This document shows positions 1 to 6,580 of a DNA stretch of 7,971 bases, piece after piece. The notes beneath the pieces were generated by a model. That model was given only the letters and a program-made list of their open reading frames with translations. It was not told the DNA's origin and ran no database searches. Both the position numbers and the translations under genes were made by a program. Positions within the stretch are counted from its first letter, which is position 1. Each line of letters opens with the position of its first letter. The DNA comes from Alkalimonas sp. (GTDB lineage Bacteria > Pseudomonadota > Gammaproteobacteria > Enterobacterales > Alteromonadaceae), in NCBI GenBank assembly GCA_007117525.1, contig SKGJ01000350.1:1-7971 (forward strand). The letters are read 5' to 3'.

Positions 1-1
1 C

Positions 2-691
2 ATTCGAACCGAGGGTGTCTTGCCGGGTGGGCTTAAAGTAAAGCGCCGGGCGCCATCTTTGTACCGACGGCTCAGTGTGGAAAAAAGCTCGGATCCTTTG
101 CAGGTGATGGACTGGGTGAATCTGTTTGCTCTGGCAGTGAATGAAGAAAACGCGGCCGGTGGCCGGGTGGTCACGGCCCCCACCAATGGCGCTGCCGGTA
201 TTATTCCGGCAGTCTTGATGTACTACGACAAGTTTATTCAGCCGGTCACTGCCGACATTGCCGTGCGTTATCTGCTGACAGCCGCTGCCATTGGCATTTT
301 GTACAAAAAGAATGCTTCGATTTCCGGCGCCGAAGTTGGCTGTCAGGGCGAGGTGGGCGTGGCTTGTTCGATGGCCGCCGGTGCTTTAACCGAGATCCTG
401 GGCGGCTCGGTCAGCCATGTGGAAAATGCCGCCGAAATTGGCATGGAGCACAATTTAGGCCTGACTTGCGATCCGGTCGGTGGCCTGGTGCAAGTGCCCT
501 GCATTGAGCGCAATGCGATGGGGGCGGTGAAAGCCATCAATGCCTCCCGGCTGGCACTGCGGGGCAGCGGCGATCACAAGGTATCGCTGGATAAAGTCAT
601 TAAAACCATGTGGGACACCGGCAAGGACATGCAGACCAAGTACAAAGAAACCTCGCGTGGTGGTCTGGCTGTGAATATTATTGAGTGTTAG
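2..691 (+). CDS. sdaA: L-serine ammonia-lyase (L-serine deaminase), iron-sulfur dependent, C-terminal part
   Basis: Cytosolic enzyme that deaminates L-serine to pyruvate and ammonia with a [4Fe-4S] cluster as Lewis acid. The frame is open to base 2 and reads [10 protein letters not shown] at the edge, so the gene starts outside the window; the TTG at 20 is an internal Leu codon. About 229 residues are present of the roughly 455 usual, covering the catalytic alpha domain; the N-terminal beta domain is missing. Visible landmarks include [51 protein letters not shown] and [10 protein letters not shown]. By spacing (42 and 11 residues), the Cys in VGCQGE, LTCDP and VPCIE match the three cluster ligands of the Legionella enzyme. 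The protein ends in Cys (IIEC-stop), matching the fourth ligand, the C-terminal 'tail-in-mouth' Cys. The Cys of E. coli APTNGACG is Ala here but is not one of those ligands. The paralogues sdaB and tdcG cannot be excluded by sequence alone. Confidence 0.95.
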   Translation: MRTEGVLPGGLKVKRRAPSLYRRLSVEKSSDPLQVMDWVNLFALAVNEENAAGGRVVTAPTNGAAGIIPAVLMYYDKFIQPVTADIAVRYLLTAAAIGILYKKNASISGAEVGCQGEVGVACSMAAGALTEILGGSVSHVENAAEIGMEHNLGLTCDPVGGLVQVPCIERNAMGAVKAINASRLALRGSGDHKVSLDKVIKTMWDTGKDMQTKYKETSRGGLAVNIIEC

Positions 692-697
692 CTAGTG

Positions 698-726
698 AAA
701 AAGCCCCTGAATTCAGGGGCTTTTTT
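698..726. terminator. Bidirectional rho-independent terminator between convergent genes
   Basis: Bases 698-725 form a perfect 28-base palindrome. Five A's lead into AGCCCCTGAA, which is followed directly by its complement TTCAGGGGCT and a run of six T's (721-726). The hairpin has a GC-rich AGCCCCTG stem with an AATT core as the loop, and each strand sees a U tract after it. It begins 7 bases after the serine deaminase stop and ends 14 bases before the stop of the convergent RND gene, so it should terminate both. Confidence 0.93.
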
Positions 727-739
727 GTACTGCCTATAC

Positions 740-3700
740 TCAGCTAAGCTCTCCCAGCCGGGTATCGATTTTTTGCTCTTTGCTACGGAACAAATTCTTA
801 AAGTCTTCCAGAATCACATAAAGCGCCGGGATCAGGATCAAGGTGATCACGGTGGCAAACAATATCCCAAAGGCCAGCGAGACGGCCATTGGCACCACAA
901 TTTGTGCCTGCAAACTGCGCTCCAGCACGATGGGGGTTAAGCCCAAAAAGGTGGTCATGGACGTTAGCACGATAGCGCGAAAACGCATGGTACCGGCTTC
1001 TTCTACCGCCTGACGAATGCTGTGACCGGCGGCTCTGGCTTTGTTGACAAAGTCCACCATAATCAGGCTGTCATTGACCACCACCCCAGCCAGGGCAATC
1101 AGGCCAAAAATCGACATGATGCTCATGCTCAGCCCCAGAAGCATATGACCGACCACAGCCCCAATCAAGCCAAAGGGAATCACGCTCATAATGATCAGCG
1201 GCTGACTGTAGGATTTGAGCGGAATGGCCATCAAGGCATAAATCAAGAACAGCGCCAACACCGCCGCTTTCATCATGTCACGCATCGCATCAATTTCATC
1301 CTGACTGCTGCCCTCCAGCGCCGTGGTCACGCCCGGGTAACGCAGTGGCAGCTCTTTCATAATGCCCTCACGTAGTTCACGGACGACCAGGCCAGGTTCA
1401 ATCCGATCTTTGTCGGCGGCGGCAGTAATGGTCACCGCCCGCTCACCATTGACCCGGTTGATGGCATTAAACGCCGGCTGCAGCTCGTAACTGGCGACCA
1501 TGCTAAAGGGCACCTCGCCACCATTTGCTGTGCGAATGCGCATTTGCTCCAGATTGCCAAGCGAGCTGCGCTCGTCTTTCGGGTAGCGCACCATCACTTT
1601 GACCTCCTCGCCATCACGCTGCACCCGCTGCGCTTCGGCGCCGTAAAAGCCATAGCGTACTTGACGCGCTACATCGGAGAGCGTTAAGCCAAGCAAGTCG
1701 GCTTCGGGCTTGAGCAACAGCACCACTTCATCGTTGCCACCGCTCAAATTGTCCTGAATATCAAACACCCCTTGGTATTGCGCCAGCGCATGCTTGAGCT
1801 CTTCCGCGGCCGCTTCCAGCATCGCCAGGTTGTCGCCACGAATTTGCAGCGCGATATCGGCGCCTACACCACCGCCACCGGTCGAGGCATTGATGTTGAT
1901 GGAGCGGACCCCGGCAATTTCTGGCATTTCCTCGCGCCACAGCCGGGCTATTTCAAAACCATCGATGTCACGGCCTTCGGCTTTTTCCAGCTCCAGTACC
2001 ATTTGACCCCGGGTATCGCTGTTTAAAAACACCAGCCGGTGCTGAATGACATCGGCCTTGTACTCGGTTTTTAGCCGCTCGTTGGCGCGCAGCAATGCCC
2101 GCTCCATTTCATCCAGCGCTTGCTGGGTTTGCTGGCTGGAACTGCCCTCTTCCATCACAATGGACGCCTGAATAAAGTCACTGGGAATATCCGGGAAAAA
2201 CACCCAGCGGACAAAGCCACCGCTCAGCAACCCGATCATCAACAGCATTAAGGAAAAGAAGGTCGCTAAAGTGACATAACGAAACTCAATGCAGCGCCGG
2301 ATAAAAGGCCGGTAATGCTGATGAATTAGATGCTGCAAGCGGGCAGCGACCCACTCGCGAATGGTGCGTAGAAAGTTGCTAGCCCCCCGGCCGCTGGCAT
2401 AAAACAGGCCGCGACGGTTGGGATCCCAGGGCTTGGTATCGATGTGGGCAATGTGGGTCGGCAAAATCAGTTTCGACTCAACAATGGAGAACAGCAAGCA
2501 CAGGATCACCACCCAGGCAATGGATTCCCAAATTGGCCCCTGAGGCCCCCCCACCAGCAACATCGGCAAGAAAGCAGCAATGGTGGTTAGTACCCCAAAG
2601 GTTGCCGGCATCGCCACTTTTTTCGCCCCGGCAATCACCGAGTCCATCGATTTGCCTTTTTTCTCAATTTCGCTGTAGGCACTTTCACCGATGATGATGG
2701 CGTCATCGACCACAATGCCCAGCACCAAAATAAAGCCAAACAGACTGATCATATTGATGGAAACGCCAAAAGCCGGCAGCGGCATCAGGGCCAGAGCGCC
2801 CAAAAAGCACACCGGTATGCCAACCATCACCCAGAAGGCAATGCGGAACTCCAAAAACAGCGTCAGCGCCAGCAACACCAGCAAAACGCCGTACAGCAAG
2901 TTGCTGGTCATCAGCTCAATCCGGCCTTGCAGGTAGTAACTGCTGTCGCCCCAGTGATCGAGATAAATGCCCGCGGGCAGGATCTCCCGTTGCTCTTCGA
3001 CGTACTCTTTCACCTGCCGGGCGATTTTCAGCGTATTGTCATCGCCAACGGCATCCACCCGAATCGAGACCGATGGCATGCCATCAAAGGTGGCCTCGCC
3101 ATCGCGCTCAATAAAACCATCGTTGATCGCCGCAATGTCGCCCAACCGCAGTCGGGTGCCGTCGTTAAAACGCAGCAGGGTAATGTCGGCAAACTCATGT
3201 CCACGATAGGCCTGCCCACGGGTGCGTAGCAGGATATTGCCAGCATCGGAGCGGATGGAGCCACCAGGAATATCGACCGAACTGCTGCGGATGGCTTGCA
3301 CCACCTGATCGAAGGTGAGTTGGTACTCGCGCAGCACGGCCTCGGACAGCTCGATGGAAATTTCGTAATCCCGCGCTCCGACCACCTCAACCTGGCTAAT
3401 GCCATAGCGTTTTTTCAGTTCATCGCGAACTTGCTTGGCCAGCTCTTTCATGCTGCGCTCATCGGCATTGCCGTACAAAGACAACCAAATCACGTTGCTT
3501 TGAAAGCGCTGCCGATAGACGATGGGCCGTTCAGCCTGCTCCGGAAAAGTGGCAATGGCGGACACCTGGGTGTTGATCTCTTCCATCACCTCCATGATGT
3601 TGTAGCTGCTGGAAATCTCTGCCCGTACCGTGGCCATACCTTCAACCGCCGTGGAGCGGATGCGCCGGATGCCGTTGACCGAGCGCAAGCGCTCTTCAAT

Positions 3701-3910
3701 TTTATCAATCACCGCCGTTTCCACTTCTTGCGGCGCGGCGCCCAGATACGGCACCCGAATGGTCACTTCATCCAGCGCTATCTCGGGGAAAATTTGTTTT
3801 TTAATGGTCAGTAACGACGCCACCCCGGCCAGGATCAGCACCACCATCAATAGATTGGCCGCCACATTGTTGCGGGCAAACCAGGCAATTATGCCTTTGT
3901 GCGTATCCAT
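740..3910 (-). CDS. RND multidrug efflux pump, inner-membrane permease (AcrB/HAE1-like)
   Basis: Proton-driven inner-membrane pump of a tripartite exporter, likely for hydrophobic drugs, detergents or solvents; the substrate cannot be read from sequence. At 1056 residues it is full length. The topology is standard for RND: TM1 about 13-35, a first periplasmic loop about 36-335, TM2-6 about 337-484, TM7 about 546-568, a second periplasmic loop about 570-875, and TM8-12 about 881-1033. TM4 has VVDDAI with Asp402-Asp403, the equivalents of AcrB Asp407/Asp408. TM10 reads GVVVNDSLIMVDF, with Asn946-Asp947 where AcrB has Lys940-Asn941, so the relay Lys is absent. No heavy-metal (CzcA-type) signature stands out, hence HAE1 rather than HME. 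The gene follows the membrane fusion protein by 3 bases and carries its own Shine-Dalgarno, so it is the second gene of the operon. The first Met gives the expected short cytoplasmic N-terminus before TM1. Confidence 0.95.
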   Translation of the reverse strand: MDTHKGIIAWFARNNVAANLLMVVLILAGVASLLTIKKQIFPEIALDEVTIRVPYLGAAPQEVETAVIDKIEERLRSVNGIRRIRSTAVEGMATVRAEISSSYNIMEVMEEINTQVSAIATFPEQAERPIVYRQRFQSNVIWLSLYGNADERSMKELAKQVRDELKKRYGISQVEVVGARDYEISIELSEAVLREYQLTFDQVVQAIRSSSVDIPGGSIRSDAGNILLRTRGQAYRGHEFADITLLRFNDGTRLRLGDIAAINDGFIERDGEATFDGMPSVSIRVDAVGDDNTLKIARQVKEYVEEQREILPAGIYLDHWGDSSYYLQGRIELMTSNLLYGVLLVLLALTLFLEFRIAFWVMVGIPVCFLGALALMPLPAFGVSINMISLFGFILVLGIVVDDAIIIGESAYSEIEKKGKSMDSVIAGAKKVAMPATFGVLTTIAAFLPMLLVGGPQGPIWESIAWVVILCLLFSIVESKLILPTHIAHIDTKPWDPNRRGLFYASGRGASNFLRTIREWVAARLQHLIHQHYRPFIRRCIEFRYVTLATFFSLMLLMIGLLSGGFVRWVFFPDIPSDFIQASIVMEEGSSSQQTQQALDEMERALLRANERLKTEYKADVIQHRLVFLNSDTRGQMVLELEKAEGRDIDGFEIARLWREEMPEIAGVRSININASTGGGGVGADIALQIRGDNLAMLEAAAEELKHALAQYQGVFDIQDNLSGGNDEVVLLLKPEADLLGLTLSDVARQVRYGFYGAEAQRVQRDGEEVKVMVRYPKDERSSLGNLEQMRIRTANGGEVPFSMVASYELQPAFNAINRVNGERAVTITAAADKDRIEPGLVVRELREGIMKELPLRYPGVTTALEGSSQDEIDAMRDMMKAAVLALFLIYALMAIPLKSYSQPLIIMSVIPFGLIGAVVGHMLLGLSMSIMSIFGLIALAGVVVNDSLIMVDFVNKARAAGHSIRQAVEEAGTMRFRAIVLTSMTTFLGLTPIVLERSLQAQIVVPMAVSLAFGILFATVITLILIPALYVILEDFKNLFRSKEQKIDTRLGELS

Positions 3911-3913
3911 GCC

Positions 3914-5116
3914 TTAATCTCCCGCTTGTGCCGTTTTAGAGGTGCTATCGGCCTCTTGCCATTCGCCATTAACCCGACCAAGCCGCACCTGCATCCCCGC
4001 CAGTGGATTGGGTAAGGCCGAAACCGCCAAGTGTTCACCATCGCTTAAACCTGCACTGATGTAGGCGTAGCGCTCATCGGTACGCTGCACCTGCACAGTC
4101 CGAAACTCCAGCTTGTTGTCTGCATCGACCAGCAGCAACTGATTGCCAGGTCTTAGCAGATTGCGGGGCACCCGAAAAACTGCGCCGGAAGCGATCCCTT
4201 CGATATTGGCCTGGACAAAGCGACCAAAACGTAAAGGTGTATTGCCTGAACCCATCAGCTGGTATGGATCCTCGACCTGCACCACTGCATATATCACCCG
4301 GCTGCGCTCATCCAGCACTCCCTCGGTGCGCACTAAAGTTCCTTGCCACTGCTGCAGCTGCCCGGCAACGATCGCCGATAACTCGACCGCTGGATAGTTT
4401 GGGTTGTCGGGTCCTGGCAAGCGCATAAAAGCCAGGTCGTGATCGCTTAGCGGCAAGCGAATTTCCGCCAGATCGGTGCCCAGAATATTACCAAGTACAG
4501 AACCACGACTAATAAATTGCCCCAGATTCACCGCCCGGCTTTGCAACAAGCCGGCATAAGGCGCACGAATTTCAGTACGGCTTAGATCGCGTACAGCACG
4601 CTCGAGCTCGGCTTCGGCCGAGCGCACATTGGCCAGCTCACGGGCCAGTTGCGGCCGGCGCAATCCCAGCTCTGGTGCCGAGCCATCGGTAAAGGAGGCC
4701 CACTCTTCTTCAGCCACCCGCACCCGGGCCCGCTCTTCTTCCAGCGCCGCCGTTGCGCGCGCCAGGTTGGCTTCTGCCGCTTTAACCGCCGTTAAATAGT
4801 CATCTTGTTCAACTTTGACCAAGAGTTCACCGGCAGCAAAAAAGCCGCCTTCGACAAAATTGGGCGACACTTCAGTAATGCGGCCGTTCACTTCCGATAC
4901 CAGATTGGTCATTAGCTTAGGACGCACGGTCCCTTGCGAGCTAACCCGGTAAATCAACGACTCTTGCTGACTGGTCATGGTATCCACCAGCACACCGGTT
5001 GGCAGGTCTTCACGCTGCTCTGCCGGCTGCCGCCCTTGTTTAAGCAGCATCATTAAGACAATGGCAACGGCTAAAATGGCAAGGGGCAAAATAATTTTGA
5101 GTTGTTTGGGCGTCAT
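3914..5116 (-). CDS. RND efflux periplasmic adaptor (membrane fusion protein, HlyD/AcrA family)
   Basis: Periplasmic adaptor that links the RND pump to an outer-membrane channel. It has 400 residues, a normal length. A short basic N-terminus is followed by one hydrophobic segment at about 8-25 with no lipobox Cys, so it is probably anchored by an uncleaved TM helix, not by lipid as AcrA is. A first lipoyl half lies at about 68-106 (NLVSEVNGRITEVSPNFVEG). An alpha-helical hairpin follows at about 106-180, rich in Ala, Glu and Arg (EANLARATAALEEERARVRV). The second lipoyl half is at about 181-212 (TEIRAPYAGLLQSRAVNLGQ), then a beta-barrel at about 215-310 and a membrane-proximal domain at about 311-380. 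The helical hairpin is short, as in many adaptors of this group. It is first in the operon, ending 3 bases before the pump ATG. The start is supported by the TM anchor; the upstream GAGA is a weak Shine-Dalgarno. No outer-membrane factor or regulator gene adjoins it. Confidence 0.93.
   Translation of the reverse strand: MTPKQLKIILPLAILAVAIVLMMLLKQGRQPAEQREDLPTGVLVDTMTSQQESLIYRVSSQGTVRPKLMTNLVSEVNGRITEVSPNFVEGGFFAAGELLVKVEQDDYLTAVKAAEANLARATAALEEERARVRVAEEEWASFTDGSAPELGLRRPQLARELANVRSAEAELERAVRDLSRTEIRAPYAGLLQSRAVNLGQFISRGSVLGNILGTDLAEIRLPLSDHDLAFMRLPGPDNPNYPAVELSAIVAGQLQQWQGTLVRTEGVLDERSRVIYAVVQVEDPYQLMGSGNTPLRFGRFVQANIEGIASGAVFRVPRNLLRPGNQLLLVDADNKLEFRTVQVQRTDERYAYISAGLSDGEHLAVSALPNPLAGMQVRLGRVNGEWQEADSTSKTAQAGD
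3919..3923 (-). promoter_or_regulatory. Ribosome binding site of the RND pump gene
   Basis: On the minus strand GGGAG lies 8 bases upstream of the ATG at 3910-3908, inside the last codons of the membrane fusion protein gene. Its position supports the chosen pump start and coupled translation of the two genes. Confidence 0.7.
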
Positions 5117-5222
5117 GAAGATCTCGAGCGCTTTTTATCAGTTATTTCTATACTAACGAAAAAAAGGTCCTAATGGTTGTGTTAAATGTTACAAATCACA
5201 TCGAGCCACCTGAGCGATGGCG

Positions 5223-5275
5223 AGCATAACAAGTACGGAAAATAAATTTTTAAAATCAAATAATTAAATTAAAAA
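5223..5275 (-). promoter_or_regulatory. Candidate promoter of the efflux operon: extended -10 with AT-rich upstream element
   Basis: On the minus strand TGTTATGCT (5231-5223) fits an extended -10 (TGnTATnnT). No good -35 box is seen at 16-18 bases, but 5241-5275 is almost pure A/T and could act as an UP element. Transcription would start near 5216, leaving a leader of about 100 bases before the adaptor ATG at 5116. A second weak -10 (TATAGA, 5152-5147) lies closer to the gene. The choice between them is a guess from sequence. Confidence 0.3.
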
Positions 5276-5299
5276 CCGTCCATTATAGGGACGGTTTTT
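5271..5299. terminator. Bidirectional hairpin terminator, distal of a tandem pair after the synthase gene
   Basis: Complementary arms AAAAACCGTCC (5271-5281) and GGACGGTTTTT (5289-5299) flank a 7-base loop. On the minus strand the hairpin ends in TTTTTAATTT, so it should stop transcripts from the synthase gene that escape the first terminator and insulate the efflux operon downstream. On the plus strand it also ends in five T's, but no plus-strand gene precedes it. Confidence 0.85.
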
Positions 5300-5303
5300 G
5301 CGT

Positions 5304-5340
5304 AAAAAAGTGCTTTGTCGACATACTTTGTTACAAAGCA
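5304..5340 (-). terminator. Probable rho-independent terminator, proximal of a tandem pair after the synthase gene
   Basis: Read on the minus strand, TGCTTTGT (5340-5333) and ACAAAGCA (5318-5311) form an 8-bp stem with a 14-base loop, followed by C and six T's (5309-5304). It lies 26 bases after the synthase stop codon. The stem is less GC-rich and the loop longer than usual, so it may be a weak terminator. A shorter competing hairpin CTTTGT/ACAAAG (5326-5338) uses the same left arm. Confidence 0.6.
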
Positions 5341-5366
5341 AACGGCTTAGGGCAATACAAGAGACC

Positions 5367-6488
5367 TTAGTTAAGCTGTTCCAGCACCAGACAACCTATC
5401 GAATAACCGGCACCAAAGGAGCACAAAATGGCTTTATCGCCAGCGGCCAAGCCCTGCTTATGCTGGTGAAAAGCAATGATGGAGCCAGCGGATGCGGTAT
5501 TGGCGTAGCGGTCCAGCACCAACGGCGCTTCTTCCGGCTCAGGATCCCGCCCCAGAATCTTTTTGGCGGCAAAGATGTTCATGTTGATGTTGGCCTGGTG
5601 CAACCACAAGCGCTTCAGCTGATCCGGTGTCACCTGCTGCGCTGCCATTTCAGTGGCGATGACATCGGCCACCAGCGGCAACAGCTCTTTAAAGACTTTG
5701 CGGCCTTGCTGGCGGAAGAAAGCGATCTCCGGCTCAGGAGTGTCAAAGCAATGCTCGGTGTAGCCAATATCGCAGCGAATGTTGTTGGAAAACTCGGTTT
5801 TAAGACGCATGCCCAAAATCCGAAAGGCCGAAGGTGCCTGACAGCTTTCTTCGGCTTCAATAATGGTGGCGGTGCAGACATCGCCAAAAATAAAGTGGCT
5901 GTCACGGCTACGGTAATTGACCTGCGGTGAAGCAAACTCCGGATTCACCACCAACACCACTTTGGCCATACCACCGCGAATGGCATTGACCGCATTGCTA
6001 ATGGCAAAGGTAGCCGAGGAGCAGGCTACATTCATATCAAAGGCATAACCGCTGGCACCCAGTTGCTGCTGCAGTTCGATGGACAAGGCCGGATAAGGAC
6101 GTTGCATGTTGGAGGCAGCGCAGATGATTAAGTCGATATCGGCAGCGGTTTTACCGGCTTCGGCCATGGCCTCTTTGGCGGCGCTGAGCGCCATTTCAAC
6201 CATTTCCGGGATCTCGCCCTCCCCCCGGCGCGGAAAGACCGGGTGCATCACGGCAGGGTCCAGAATGCCCTCTTTGTAGAGCACATGGCGCGACTTTATG
6301 CCGGAAGCCTTTTCAATAAAGTCGCAACTGGAGTGGCCTAAAGCCTCTAACTCTCCGCGTTCAATTTCAGCCGCGTGCGCTTGATTGAAGTTATCGACGT
6401 ATTGATTAAAGCTGGCAACCAGCTCTTCGTTGGAAATGCTTTCACCCGGGGTAAAAACACCGGAACCACTGATCACAACATTTTTCAT
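5367..6488 (-). CDS. Beta-ketoacyl-ACP synthase III, long form (PA3286/FabH2-like)
   Basis: Cytosolic thiolase-fold condensing enzyme that joins an acyl-CoA starter to malonyl-ACP. At 373 residues it is longer than FabH (about 317). Catalytic residues are visible: Cys156 in MNVACSSATF, His297 in WLHQANINM and Asn330 in RYANTASAGS; a glycine-rich SFGAGYSIG lies near the C-terminus. The insert at about 25-60 and the motif FIEKASGIKSRHV match, as I recall it, P. aeruginosa PA3286, which channels medium-chain acyl-CoA from beta-oxidation into fatty-acid synthesis. I infer the same role but cannot prove chain-length preference. The ATG is supported by AAGG 7 bases upstream and by the immediate KNVVISGSGVFTP start typical of the family. 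It stands alone: its own promoter (6548-6579) lies upstream and two hairpin terminators follow. It is probably not the essential fabH, which usually sits in the plsX-fabH-fabD-fabG-acpP cluster. Confidence 0.92.
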   Translation of the reverse strand: MKNVVISGSGVFTPGESISNEELVASFNQYVDNFNQAHAAEIERGELEALGHSSCDFIEKASGIKSRHVLYKEGILDPAVMHPVFPRRGEGEIPEMVEMALSAAKEAMAEAGKTAADIDLIICAASNMQRPYPALSIELQQQLGASGYAFDMNVACSSATFAISNAVNAIRGGMAKVVLVVNPEFASPQVNYRSRDSHFIFGDVCTATIIEAEESCQAPSAFRILGMRLKTEFSNNIRCDIGYTEHCFDTPEPEIAFFRQQGRKVFKELLPLVADVIATEMAAQQVTPDQLKRLWLHQANINMNIFAAKKILGRDPEPEEAPLVLDRYANTASAGSIIAFHQHKQGLAAGDKAILCSFGAGYSIGCLVLEQLN

Positions 6489-6547
6489 AATCCAACCTTG
6501 TCTTGGGCGACCTGTAGGGTCTGCTCTGTCTTTTATGGGCTTGTTCG

Positions 6548-6579
6548 ATTATAGCGCTGTCAGCAAAGGCTGACAGCTG
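6548..6579 (-). promoter_or_regulatory. Probable sigma-70 promoter of the ketoacyl synthase gene
   Basis: On the minus strand a perfect TATAAT (6553-6548) is preceded at 17 bases by CTGTCA (6576-6571), which matches four of six positions of TTGACA. Transcription would start near 6541 and give a leader of roughly 50 bases before the ATG at 6488. The -35 and most of the spacer lie inside the inverted repeat at 6557-6576. The promoter begins just after the stop codon of the VWA gene. Confidence 0.55.
6557..6576. repeat. Perfect inverted repeat overlapping the synthase promoter; possible operator or 3' hairpin
   Basis: CTGTCAGC and GCTGACAG, separated by 4 bases, form an 8-bp perfect dyad. It starts 4 bases after the stop codon of the VWA gene, so in that mRNA it would fold as a 3' stem-loop, but no T run follows on the minus strand, so it is a poor rho-independent terminator. 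It also covers the -35 and spacer of the synthase promoter, where a dimeric regulator could bind. Confidence 0.6.
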
Positions 6580-6580
6580 T

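Larger units (their letters stand above)
5117..5366. other. Intergenic regulatory gap between the synthase and the efflux operon
   Basis: This 250-base gap has no credible gene. It holds two hairpin terminators for the synthase transcript (5304-5340 and 5271-5299), then an AT-rich stretch (about 5241-5275) and the presumed promoter and leader of the efflux operon. An imperfect dyad with TGTG/CACA ends (5178-5200) and a short dyad GTTA-N9-TAAC (5141-5157) are possible regulator sites. No regulator gene lies beside the operon. Confidence 0.6.

Noticed and set aside
20..22. TTG at 20 as the start of the serine deaminase
   Set aside because: The reading frame continues to base 2 with family-conserved residues (TEGVLPGG), so the gene is cut by the window edge and not short.
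178..210. Loss of a catalytic cysteine in the serine deaminase (APTNGAAG instead of APTNGACG)
   Set aside because: Spacing to the Legionella enzyme shows that this Cys is not a cluster ligand; all four expected ligands are present.
3296..3814. Plus-strand open frame of 172 codons opposite the RND pump, with several others at 1022-1375, 1772-2026, 2927-3229 and 3630-3917
   Set aside because: All lie antisense to conserved RND coding sequence, with His/Gln/Arg-rich low-information translations and no family resemblance.
5178..5200. CRP binding site upstream of the efflux adaptor
   Set aside because: The TGTG and CACA ends are 13 bases apart between pentamers instead of the 6 required by the CRP consensus.
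5282..5287. Perfect TATAAT on the minus strand, candidate -10 of the efflux operon
   Set aside because: It forms the loop of the 5271-5299 terminator, has no -35 at a proper distance, and its transcript would have to pass through the second arm of that hairpin.
5298..5930. Long plus-strand open frame (210 codons) opposite the ketoacyl synthase
   Set aside because: It is the antisense shadow of a well-supported catalytic gene, has no recognisable domain, and begins inside a terminator.
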